Below, one piece after another: positions 17,163 through 25,235 of a stretch of 48,267 nt of DNA. The stretch lies in contig DATMSA010000017.1 in NCBI GenBank assembly GCA_035565675.1, forward strand, positions 1 to 48,267, written 5' to 3'. The notes below the pieces were generated by a model. The model made no database searches, was not told the DNA's origin, and saw only the letters and a program-made list of their open reading frames with translations. The DNA is from Capillimicrobium sp035565675. Its GTDB lineage: Bacteria > Actinomycetota > Thermoleophilia > Solirubrobacterales > Solirubrobacteraceae. The translations under genes were made by a program, and so were the position numbers. How positions within the stretch are numbered: the first letter of the stretch is position 1; every line of letters begins with the position of its first letter.

Positions 17163-17169
17163 CCAGCCG

Positions 17170-18585
17170 ATGCAGCTCGCCGACCTGCGCCCGACGAAGA
17201 TCGTCGCGGTCCACCTCAACTACCGCGCTCGCGCGGAGGAGCGCGGCCGCATCCCGGCCGAGCCGTCCTACTTCCTCAAGCCGCCGTCGTCGGTCACGCT
17301 CGGCGACGGGCAGGTCGCCCGGCCCGAGGGCTGCGAGTACCTCAACTACGAGGCCGAGATCGCGGTCGTGATCGGCACGCGCGTGCGCAACGCGTCGCTC
17401 GAGGAGGCGCGCCGCGCGATCGGCTGGATCACCGCGGCCAACGACTTCGGGATCTACGACCTGCGCTGGGCCGACCGCGGCTCCAACCTCCTGTCCAAGG
17501 GCCAGGACGGGTTCACCCCGCTCGGCCCGCGGCTGGTCCCCGCCGGCGAGCTCGACCTCGGCGCGCTCACGATCCGCGCGCGCGTGAACGGCGAGGTCGT
17601 CCAGGAGGCGAGCACGGACACGCTGCTGTTCGGCTTCGACCGGCTCGTCGCCGACCTGTCGCGCTTCATGACGCTCGAGCCCGGCGACGTGATCCTCACG
17701 GGCACGCCCGCGAACTCCCGCCCGGTCGCTCCCGGCGACGTGGTGGAGGTCGAGCTCGACGGCGTCGGCACGCTGCGCAGCGAGATCGTCGCCGGCCCGC
17801 CGCTGGCCGAGGGCCTGGGCGCGATGCCCAAGGTCACGCCCGCCGCGCGCGCCGCCGCGACCGGGGCCAACGCGCCGCGGCCCGTCACCCTCAGCGAGGA
17901 GGCCGCCGCCGCGCTGCGCACGGTGTCGACGGCGACGCTCACCGTCCAGCTGCGCAAGCGCGGCATCCGCAACACCTTCCTCGGCGGCCTGCGCCCGGCG
18001 CGGCCCGACCTGCGCCTGCTCGGCTACGCGCACACGCTGCGCTACGTCGCGCTGCGCGAGGACGTGCTCGCCGCCGACACCGCGCCGCTGAACGCCCAGA
18101 AGGCGACGATCGAGAGCCTCGGGCCCGAGGACGTGCTCGTCATCGAGGCGCGCGGCGAGGCCGGCGCCGGCACGATCGGCGACATCCTCGCGATGCGCGC
18201 GCTGCGCCGCGGCGCGACCGGGATCGTCACCGACGGCGGCGTGCGCGACTCGCCGTCGTTCGCCGACCTCGACCTGCCCACCTACTACCAGGGTCCGCAC
18301 GCCGCCGTGCTCGGCCTCCTGCACTACCCGCTGGAGAGCAACGTGCCCGTGACCTGCGCGGGCGTGCTCGTCATGCCCGGGGACGTGATGGTCGGCGACG
18401 CCGAGGGCGTGATGGTCATCCCGGCCGCGATGGCCGAGGAGGTCGCCCGCGACGCGCTCGAGCAGGAGCGCCGCGAGGCGTGGGCGCTGGAGCGGGTGAG
18501 CGAGGGCGAGTCGGTGCGCGGCGTGTACCCGATCGCGCCCGAGCGGATGTCGGAGTACGAGTCCTGGAGCCAGGAGCAGCGATGA
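17170..18585 (+). CDS. FAH-family isomerase/decarboxylase fused to an RraA-like aldolase/decarboxylase
   Basis: A 471-residue two-domain enzyme. Residues about 1-225 are a fumarylacetoacetate-hydrolase domain, the family of HpaG (isomerisation and decarboxylation of carboxymethyl-hydroxymuconate). Metal ligands are visible: Glu61 and Glu63 (YEAEIAVVIG), Asp92 (NDFG), and Lys110 (SKGQDGFTPLGP). Residues about 240-471 are an RraA-like domain of the 4-hydroxy-4-methyl-2-oxoglutarate aldolase group (TATLTVQLRKRGIRNTFLGG; GTIGDILAMRALRRGATGIV; VTDGGVRD metal/substrate motif; VPVTCAGVLVMPGD). E. coli HpaG instead has two FAH repeats. The second domain may perform the decarboxylation (family members decarboxylate oxaloacetate); this is inference. 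The stop overlaps the aldolase start (ATGA). Confidence 0.8.
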   Translation: MQLADLRPTKIVAVHLNYRARAEERGRIPAEPSYFLKPPSSVTLGDGQVARPEGCEYLNYEAEIAVVIGTRVRNASLEEARRAIGWITAANDFGIYDLRWADRGSNLLSKGQDGFTPLGPRLVPAGELDLGALTIRARVNGEVVQEASTDTLLFGFDRLVADLSRFMTLEPGDVILTGTPANSRPVAPGDVVEVELDGVGTLRSEIVAGPPLAEGLGAMPKVTPAARAAATGANAPRPVTLSEEAAAALRTVSTATLTVQLRKRGIRNTFLGGLRPARPDLRLLGYAHTLRYVALREDVLAADTAPLNAQKATIESLGPEDVLVIEARGEAGAGTIGDILAMRALRRGATGIVTDGGVRDSPSFADLDLPTYYQGPHAAVLGLLHYPLESNVPVTCAGVLVMPGDVMVGDAEGVMVIPAAMAEEVARDALEQERREAWALERVSEGESVRGVYPIAPERMSEYESWSQEQR

Positions 18586-19487
18586 GCGCGCAGATCCGCG
18601 GGGCGATCACCCCGCTCGTGACCCCCTTCCACGACGACGGCGAGCTGGACCTCGCGAGCGTGACGTCGCTGATCGAGTGGCAGCTCGAGCACGGCACGCA
18701 CGGGATCAGCGTCGGTGGCTCCACCGGCGAGCCGACGTCGATGACCGTCGAGGAGCGCCTCGAGGTCATGCGCGTCGCGGCGCGGGCGATCGACGGCCGC
18801 GTGCCGTTCCTGCCCGGCACCGGCACGGCGCGCATGGACGAGACGCTGGAGCTGACCGCCGAGGCGGCCAAGCTCGGCGCCGCCGGTGCGCTCGTCGTGA
18901 CCCCGTACTACGGGCGCGCCCAGCAGCAGGGCCTCTACGACTGGTACGCGACGGTCGCGCGCGAGTTCCCCGACCTGCCGATCCTCATCTACAACGTGCC
19001 GGTCCGCGCCGCCGTCGACATCACGCCCGACACGGTCGCGCGCCTGCGCCGCGACTTCGACAACATCGTCGGCATCAAGGAGACCACGCGCGACTTCGAG
19101 CACGTCTCCTACGTGCTGGACCAGTGCGGCACGGACTTCATCGCGCTCAGCGGGATCGAGCTGCTCTGCTACCCGATGCTGTGCCTGGGCGGCGCCGGCC
19201 ACCTGTCGTGCGTGGGCAACTTCGCGCCGCGGCCGGTCGCCGAGCTCTACGACGCGTTCGTCGCCGGCGACCAGGAGCGCGCGCAGCGCCTGCACTACGA
19301 CCTGCACCCGCTCGTCGACGCCGCGTTCGCCGAGACCAACCCGGTGCCGGCGAAGTGGATCATGCACCGCATGGGCATCCTCCCCAGCGCGCACGCGCGC
19401 ATCCCGCTGGCGCCGCTGAGCGAGGCCGGCCAGCAGCGCGTGCTGGCGCTGCTGGAGCGCAGCGAGCACGTCGCGGTCGCCGCGTAG
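18582..19487 (+). CDS. DapA/N-acetylneuraminate lyase-family class I aldolase
   Basis: 301 residues, TIM-barrel lyase forming a Schiff base: Lys166 in GIKETTRD, Tyr137 in IYNVPVR and the GGSTGE pyruvate-binding motif near 45-50. In lysine synthesis this fold is DapA; here it is coupled by a 4-base overlap to the FAH-RraA gene and belongs to the hpa unit. I infer that it replaces HpaI, splitting 4-hydroxy-2-oxoheptanedioate into pyruvate and succinate semialdehyde, or acts on another 2-oxo acid. ATG 18582 is chosen over in-frame upstream codons because they lie in the previous domain. A housekeeping DapA is less likely given the location. Confidence 0.75.
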   Translation: MSAQIRGAITPLVTPFHDDGELDLASVTSLIEWQLEHGTHGISVGGSTGEPTSMTVEERLEVMRVAARAIDGRVPFLPGTGTARMDETLELTAEAAKLGAAGALVVTPYYGRAQQQGLYDWYATVAREFPDLPILIYNVPVRAAVDITPDTVARLRRDFDNIVGIKETTRDFEHVSYVLDQCGTDFIALSGIELLCYPMLCLGGAGHLSCVGNFAPRPVAELYDAFVAGDQERAQRLHYDLHPLVDAAFAETNPVPAKWIMHRMGILPSAHARIPLAPLSEAGQQRVLALLERSEHVAVAA

Positions 19488-19490
19488 ACT
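19485..19490 (+). promoter_or_regulatory. -10 box merged with the aldolase stop codon, 7 nt before an ATC start
   Basis: TAGACT (its TAG is the aldolase stop) is followed by CGCCGCC and then ATC at 19498, the same 7-nt spacing seen at the other leaderless genes here. No ATG, GTG or TTG is available in frame near this point. Confidence 0.4.
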
Positions 19491-19497
19491 CGCCGCC

Positions 19498-19917
19498 ATC
19501 GGCTTCCTGCGGCGGTTCATCCAGAAGCGCGGCGGCATCCCCGCCGACCTGCGCGCCGAGCTCCAGCGCGAGCGGCTCGTGCTGCTCGCCGAGGGCGTGC
19601 CCGCGACGCTCACCGCGCCGCGCAAGCTGCCGACGCTCGCGGCGATCGGCCTCAGCCAGCAGCGGCTCGTCGTGTGCGCCGCCGGCGAGGCGCTGATCGA
19701 CGCCACCTGGGACAGCGGGACGCCGCGCGAGCTGGACATCGGCGTGCCCGACGACGGCCTGCGGATCGGCTGGGACGCCGAGCGCGTCGGCACGCGCCGC
19801 GGCAGCGGCCGGATGGAGCTGCTGCTGAAGCTCCCCAACGCGACGGCGGTGGCGGCGGCGATCGAGCAGCGCCGCCGCCCGCTCGAGCCGCGGCGGCCGC
19901 TCCGCGACGACGCCTGA
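19498..19917 (+). CDS. Conserved hypothetical protein, PH-like fold, probable ATC start
   Basis: About 139 residues if read from ATC 19498. The protein begins (M)GFLRRFIQKRGGIPADLRAEL, then EGVPATLTAPRKLP, LSQQRLVVCAAGEALIDATWD, DGLRIGWDAERVG and GSGRMELLLKLPN. The alternation of short strands with a final amphipathic segment recalls small bacterial PH-like proteins, but I do not recognise a function. The only standard start in frame is GTG 19579, which would delete 27 well-formed residues; the -10 box 7 nt before ATC and the sensible N-terminus favour ATC (or CTG 19507). It lies alone between the hpa unit and narG. Confidence 0.6.
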   Translation: MGFLRRFIQKRGGIPADLRAELQRERLVLLAEGVPATLTAPRKLPTLAAIGLSQQRLVVCAAGEALIDATWDSGTPRELDIGVPDDGLRIGWDAERVGTRRGSGRMELLLKLPNATAVAAAIEQRRRPLEPRRPLRDDA

Positions 19918-19989
19918 GCGCTCGGTCCCGGCGCGCCCGTTCGGCGAACCCCGGTTAGGTCCGTCCACGCCGTGGGCAAGGATGGCGAC

Positions 19990-22900
19990 ATGGCGACCGG
20001 GGAGAGCACGCGCGCCGGCAGCTCGCCGATCGTCGCCGCGCACGAGTTCTTCCGCCGCGGAGAGGCCAACGCCGAGGGCTGGTCGATGCTCATCGGCCGT
20101 GGCCGCGCCTGGGAGCACAGCTACCGCGACCGCTGGCGCCACGACAAGGTCGTCCGCTCGACCCACGGGGTCAACTGCACCGGATCGTGCTCGTGGAACG
20201 TCTACGTCAAGGACGGGCTCATCACGTGGGAGTCGCAGGCGGTCGACTACCCGCGCACCGACCCCGACCGGCCCGATCACGAGCCGCGCGGCTGCCCCCG
20301 CGGCGCGTCGTTCTCCTGGTACACGTACTCGCCCGTCCGCCTCAAGCACCCGTACGTGCGCGGGTCGCTGCTGGAACGCTGGCGCGCGGCGCGCGCCCGC
20401 ACCGGCGACCCGGTGGAGGCGTTCGCCGAGGTCGCCGCCGACGGGCGCCACCGCGGCGAGCGCGGGCGCGGCGGGTTCGTGCGCTGCCCGTGGGAGGACG
20501 CCGTCGAGCTGATCGCCGCGGCGACCGTCCACGCGATCGAGCGATACGGCCCCGACCGCGTCGGCGGGTTCACGCCGATCCCGGCGATGTCGCCGGTGTC
20601 GTTCGCGGCCGGCAGCCGCTTCCTCTCGCTCATCGGCGGCCACACGACGACGTTCTACGACTGGTACGCGGACCTGCCGCCCGCCTCGCCGCAGGTGTTC
20701 GGCGACCAGACCGACGTGCCCGAGTCCGCCGACTGGTGGGACGCCGGCTACCTGATCGTGTGGGGCACGAACCTGCCGATGACGCGCACGCCCGACGCGC
20801 ACTTCATGACCGAGGCGCGCTACCGCGGCCAGAAGGTCGTCGTCGTCTCGCCCGACTACTCCGACCACGTGAAGTTCGCCGACGACTGGCTCGCCGCCCA
20901 GCCGGGCACCGACGGCGCGCTGGCGATGGCGATGGGCCACGTGATGCTGCGGGAGACCTGGGTCGAGCGGCCGGTCGCGCGCTTCGCCGACTACGGGCGC
21001 CGCTACACCGACCTGCCGCTGCTCGTCTCGCTCGACGCGCGCGCCGACGGCGCGTACGCGCCCGGCCGCTTCCTGCTGGCCTCCGACCTCGGCGACACCG
21101 GCGAGCACGCCGACTGGAAGCCGGTCGTGCTCGACGCCGCCACCGGCGCGCCCGCGGCGCCCAACGGCTCGATCGGGTTCCGCCACGGCGAGGAGGGCAA
21201 GGGCCGCTGGAACCTGCGCCTCGGCGACCTCGACCCGGTGCTCACCCTGCACGGCCGCCACGAGCAGGCCGTCGAGGTGGTGCTGCCGCGTTTCGACGTG
21301 GGCGACGGCGCGAAGGGATCGGCGATGCGCCGCGGGGTGCCGGCGATCCGTGTCGGCGACCGCCTCGTCACGACCGTGCTCGACCTGATGCTCGCGACCT
21401 ACGGCGTCGCGCGCGACGGGCTGCCGGGCGAGTGGCCGGCCGGCTACGACGACGCGTCGCAGCCGTACACGCCCGCGTGGCAGGAGGCGATCACCGGCGT
21501 CGACCGGCGCCTGGCCGTGAAGGTCGCGCGCGAGTTCGCCCGCAACGCGGAGGTCAGCGGCGGGCGCTCGATGATCTGCATGGGCGCCGGGACCAACCAC
21601 TGGTTCCACGCCGACGAGACCTACCGCGCGTTCATCGCGCTGCTCCTGCTGTGCGGCTGCGTCGGGATCAACGGCGGCGGCTGGGCGCACTACGTCGGCC
21701 AGGAGAAGATCCGCACGTTCGCCGGCTGGCAGATGCTCGCGTTCGGCCTGGACTGGCGGCGGCCGGGCCGCCAGGCGCAGGGCACGTCGTGGTTCTACAC
21801 GCACACGGAGCAGTGGCGCTACGACCGGCTGCGCCCCGACCACTTCGCCTCGCCGACCGGCTCCGGCGCGCTCGACGGGATGACCGCGATCGACGCGCAC
21901 GCCAAGGCCGTGCGGATGGGCTGGATGCCCGCCTACCCGCAGTTCGACCGCAACCCGCTGGACCTCGCCGACGAGGCGCAGGCGGCCGGCGCCGACCCGG
22001 TCGAGCACGTGGTGGCCGAGCTGAAGGCGGGCCGGCTGCGCTTCGCGGTCGACGACCCGAGCGCCCCGGAGAGCTTCCCGCGCGTGTTCTTCGTGTGGCG
22101 CTCCAACCTGCTCGGCTCGTCGGGCAAGGGCCAGGACTACTTCATGCGCCACCTGCTCGGCGCCACCCACGACGGCCCGCTGGCCGATCCGCTGCCCGAG
22201 GGCGAGCGCCCGGCCGAGGTGCGCTGGCGCGACGAGATCCCCCAGGGCAAGCTCGACCTGCTCGTCAACGTCGACTTCCGCATGACGACGACCGGCCTGT
22301 ACTCGGACGTCGTCCTGCCCGCGGCCACCTGGTACGAGAAGCACGACCTGTCGATGACCGACATGCACCCGTTCGTGCACGCGTTCAACCAGGCGGTCCC
22401 GCCGCCGTGGGAGGCGCGCACCGACTGGGACGTGTTCGGCACGATCGCGCGGCGCTTCAGCGAGCTGGCCGGCGACCGGCTCGGCGTGCGCCGCGACGTC
22501 GTGATGGGCCCGGTGCTGCACGACAGCCCCGGCGAGGTCAGCCAGCCGCGCGGCGAGGTGCGCGACTGGCGCGCCGGCGAGTGCGAGGCGGTGCCCGGGC
22601 GCACGATGCCGTCCTTCACGGTCGTCGAGCGCGACTACGGGGCGATCGCCGACGAGTGGGCCGCGCTCGGCCCGCTGGCCGAGAAGCTCGGCTCGGCGGT
22701 CAAGAGCGCGACCTGGCTCCCCGACCGCGAGGTCGAGCAGCTCGCCGCCCGCAACGGTCGCGTGCGGACGGGGCGCGCGGCGGGCCGTCCGTCGCTGGAG
22801 CGGGCCGAGCAGGCGGCCGAGGCGATCCTGGCGCTGTCGGCGGTCACCAACGGGCGGCTGGCGGTGGCCGGGTTCCGCGCGCTGGAGGAGCGCTGCGGCG

Positions 22901-23667
22901 TGCCGCTCGCCGACCTCGCCGAGGTGTCCGAGGAGGTGCGCGTCACGTTCCAGGACACGCAGGTCCAGCCGCGCCGGGTCATCACCTCGCCGGAGTGGTC
23001 GGGCATCGACGAGGAGGGGCGCGCGTACGCGGCGTTCACGATCAACGTCGAGCGCGACAAGCCGTGGCACACGCTCAGCGGGCGCATGCACCTGTACCTC
23101 GACCACGCATGGATGCGCGAGCTCGGCGAGGCGCTGCCGGCGTACCGCCCGCCCGTCGACCCGCGGCTCATGCTCTCGGGCGGCGTGGAGATCGCCGGCG
23201 ACGGGACGCCGGAGATCACGCTGCGCTACCTGACGCCGCACTCGAAGTGGTCGATCCACAGCGAGTACCAGGACAACCTGCACATGCTCACGCTGTTCCG
23301 CGGGGGCGGCGGCATCTGGATGAACCCCGACGACGCCGCCGCGATCGGCGTGCGCGACAACGGCTGGGTCGAGGCGCACAACCGCAACGGCGTCGTCGTC
23401 ACGCGCGCGGTCGTCTCCCACCGCGTGCCGCCCGGCGTGTGCCTGCTCTACCACTCCAAGGACCGCCAGCTCAACACGCCGCGCTCGCAGATCGACGGGC
23501 GCCGCGGCGGCACCGAGAACGCGCTGACGACGATCTCGATGAAGCCGACGCACATGATCGGCGGCTACGCGCAGCTCTCGTGGTCGCCCAACTACTACGG
23601 GCCGACGGGCTCCAACCGCGACTCGGTCGCGGTCGTGCGCCCGCACCGCGGGGAGGTGCGCTTCTGA
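19990..23667 (+). CDS. narG: Respiratory nitrate reductase, alpha (molybdenum) subunit
   Basis: Reduces nitrate to nitrite on the cytoplasmic face of the membrane with a bis-MGD molybdenum centre. 1225 residues, normal for NarG. The N-terminus has the His/Cys FS0 cluster motif in STHGVNCTGSCSWNVYVKDG, then the Mo-ligand Asp in YDWYADLPPASPQ followed by QTDVPESADWW and WGTNLPMTRTPDAHF, all diagnostic. No twin-arginine signal is apparent, as for cytoplasm-facing NarG. ATG 19990 has AAGGA 7 nt upstream; GTG 19972 is an alternative. First gene of narGHJIK. No clear FNR box is seen upstream. Confidence 0.95.
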   Translation: MATGESTRAGSSPIVAAHEFFRRGEANAEGWSMLIGRGRAWEHSYRDRWRHDKVVRSTHGVNCTGSCSWNVYVKDGLITWESQAVDYPRTDPDRPDHEPRGCPRGASFSWYTYSPVRLKHPYVRGSLLERWRAARARTGDPVEAFAEVAADGRHRGERGRGGFVRCPWEDAVELIAAATVHAIERYGPDRVGGFTPIPAMSPVSFAAGSRFLSLIGGHTTTFYDWYADLPPASPQVFGDQTDVPESADWWDAGYLIVWGTNLPMTRTPDAHFMTEARYRGQKVVVVSPDYSDHVKFADDWLAAQPGTDGALAMAMGHVMLRETWVERPVARFADYGRRYTDLPLLVSLDARADGAYAPGRFLLASDLGDTGEHADWKPVVLDAATGAPAAPNGSIGFRHGEEGKGRWNLRLGDLDPVLTLHGRHEQAVEVVLPRFDVGDGAKGSAMRRGVPAIRVGDRLVTTVLDLMLATYGVARDGLPGEWPAGYDDASQPYTPAWQEAITGVDRRLAVKVAREFARNAEVSGGRSMICMGAGTNHWFHADETYRAFIALLLLCGCVGINGGGWAHYVGQEKIRTFAGWQMLAFGLDWRRPGRQAQGTSWFYTHTEQWRYDRLRPDHFASPTGSGALDGMTAIDAHAKAVRMGWMPAYPQFDRNPLDLADEAQAAGADPVEHVVAELKAGRLRFAVDDPSAPESFPRVFFVWRSNLLGSSGKGQDYFMRHLLGATHDGPLADPLPEGERPAEVRWRDEIPQGKLDLLVNVDFRMTTTGLYSDVVLPAATWYEKHDLSMTDMHPFVHAFNQAVPPPWEARTDWDVFGTIARRFSELAGDRLGVRRDVVMGPVLHDSPGEVSQPRGEVRDWRAGECEAVPGRTMPSFTVVERDYGAIADEWAALGPLAEKLGSAVKSATWLPDREVEQLAARNGRVRTGRAAGRPSLERAEQAAEAILALSAVTNGRLAVAGFRALEERCGVPLADLAEVSEEVRVTFQDTQVQPRRVITSPEWSGIDEEGRAYAAFTINVERDKPWHTLSGRMHLYLDHAWMRELGEALPAYRPPVDPRLMLSGGVEIAGDGTPEITLRYLTPHSKWSIHSEYQDNLHMLTLFRGGGGIWMNPDDAAAIGVRDNGWVEAHNRNGVVVTRAVVSHRVPPGVCLLYHSKDRQLNTPRSQIDGRRGGTENALTTISMKPTHMIGGYAQLSWSPNYYGPTGSNRDSVAVVRPHRGEVRF

Positions 23668-25235
23668 TGCGGGTCAAGGCGCAGGTGGCGATGGTGATGA
23701 ACCTCGACAAGTGCATCGGCTGCCACACCTGCTCGGTCACCTGCAAGCAGGTGTGGACGAACCGGCCGGGCACCGAGTACGTCTGGTTCAACAACGTCGA
23801 GACCGCGCCCGGCCAGGGCTATCCGAAGCAGTGGACCGACCAGGACCGCTGGCGCGGCGGCTGGGAGCTCGACCGCCGCGGGCGGCTGCGCCTGAAGGCC
23901 GGCGGGCGGGTGAAGAAGCTCCTGACGATCTTCTCCAACCCCGACCTGCCGACGATCGACGACTACTACGAGCCCTGGACCTACGACTACGAGACGCTGG
24001 TCACCGCGCCGCTGTCGGACCGCGACCCGGTCGCGCGCCCCCACTCGCAGCTCACCGGCCAGCCGATGGAGGTGACGTGGGGTCCGAACTGGGACGAGGG
24101 CCTGGCCGGCGGGCCGGAGCTGGCGACCGCCGACCCGCGCCTGCGCGGCATGCAGGAGCAGGTCCTGATGACCTACGAGCAGGCGTTCATGTTCTTCCTG
24201 CCGCGCATCTGCGAGCACTGCCTGAACCCGTCGTGCGTGGCGAGCTGCCCGTCGGGCGCGATGTACAAGCGCGAGGAGGACGGGATCGTGCTCGTCGACC
24301 AGGAGCGCTGCCGCGGGTGGCGCTACTGCGTGTCGGGCTGCCCGTACAAGAAGGTCTACTTCAACCACCGCACCGGCAAGGCCGAGAAGTGCACGCTCTG
24401 CTACCCGCGCATCGAGCAGGGCCAGCCGACGATCTGCTCGGAGACGTGCGTGGGGCGCATCCGCTACCTGGGGCTGGTCCTCTACGACGCCGACCGGGTC
24501 GAGGAGGCGGCGTCCGTCCCCGACGAGCGGGACCTGCTGGGCGCGCAGCGCTCCGTGTTCCTGGACCCCGAGGACCCGGCGGTGCGCGAGGCGGCCCGCC
24601 GCGAGGGGATCCCGGAGGACTGGCTCGAGCACGCGCGCCGGTCGCCGATCTACGACCTGGCGATCCGCTGGGGCGTCGCGCTGCCGCTGCACCCGGAGTT
24701 CCGCACGCTGCCGATGGTCTGGTACGTGCCGCCGCTGTCGCCGGTCGTCTCGACGCTGGAGACCGACGGCTACGAGGCCGACCCCGACGACGTCTTCGGC
24801 GCGATCGACCACCTGCGGATCCCGCTCGAGTACCTGGCCAACCTGCTCACCGCCGGCGACGTCGAGCAGGTGCGCGGGGTGCTGCACCGGCTCGCCGCGA
24901 TGCGCGCGTACATGCGCAAGCGCGAGGTGATGGGCGAGACCGACGCGTCGCTGGCCGAGTACGCGGGCCTGAGCACAGACGAGCTCGAGCGCATGTACCG
25001 GCTGCTGGCGATCGCCGACTACGGCGACCGCTACGTCATCCCGCAGGCGCACGCCGAGATGGGCGACCGGCTGCTGCAGCAGCAGGGCACGTGCGGTCTG
25101 GACTTCGCCGGGGGTCCGGGCAACTGCGGCGCGATCGACCCGCGGCCCGACACGACCTCGCCGGTGGTGCCCGTCGACGGCGAGCGCTTCCACCTCGTCG
25201 ACATCCTCGAGCGCGAGGAGCACCGGGGCGCATGA
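23667..25235 (+). CDS. narH: Respiratory nitrate reductase, beta (iron-sulfur) subunit
   Basis: Carries electrons from NarI haems to NarG through four Fe-S clusters. 522 residues. Cysteine motifs are complete: CIGCHTCSVTCKQVW at the N-terminus, CEHCLNPSCVASCPSG near 185, then CRGWRYCVSGCPYKK, where Trp replaces a Cys, giving the [3Fe-4S] cluster typical of NarH, and CTLCYPRIEQG...CSETCVGRIRYLG. ATG 23667 shares one base with the narG stop (TGATG). Confidence 0.95.
   Translation: MRVKAQVAMVMNLDKCIGCHTCSVTCKQVWTNRPGTEYVWFNNVETAPGQGYPKQWTDQDRWRGGWELDRRGRLRLKAGGRVKKLLTIFSNPDLPTIDDYYEPWTYDYETLVTAPLSDRDPVARPHSQLTGQPMEVTWGPNWDEGLAGGPELATADPRLRGMQEQVLMTYEQAFMFFLPRICEHCLNPSCVASCPSGAMYKREEDGIVLVDQERCRGWRYCVSGCPYKKVYFNHRTGKAEKCTLCYPRIEQGQPTICSETCVGRIRYLGLVLYDADRVEEAASVPDERDLLGAQRSVFLDPEDPAVREAARREGIPEDWLEHARRSPIYDLAIRWGVALPLHPEFRTLPMVWYVPPLSPVVSTLETDGYEADPDDVFGAIDHLRIPLEYLANLLTAGDVEQVRGVLHRLAAMRAYMRKREVMGETDASLAEYAGLSTDELERMYRLLAIADYGDRYVIPQAHAEMGDRLLQQQGTCGLDFAGGPGNCGAIDPRPDTTSPVVPVDGERFHLVDILEREEHRGA

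Noticed and set aside
15661..17169. Upstream extension of the FAH-RraA frame through the hpaE region
   Set aside because: The extension is antisense to a clear aldehyde dehydrogenase and has no domain; the real start is ATG 17170 with a -10 box.
19918..19989. FNR-type site before narG
   Set aside because: No TTGAT-N4-ATCAA-like sequence is present; a TAGGTC/TTAGGT box is too weak to call.
19360..23646. A very long antisense open frame (about 1400 codons) opposite narG
   Set aside because: It mirrors the GC-biased codon positions of narG, is Arg/Ala/Val/His-rich with no domain pattern, and spans several genes; it is a composition artefact.
20187..23666. Upstream extension of the narH frame inside narG
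   Set aside because: Low-complexity Arg/Ala-rich translation; NarH begins at ATG 23667 with its Fe-S motif.
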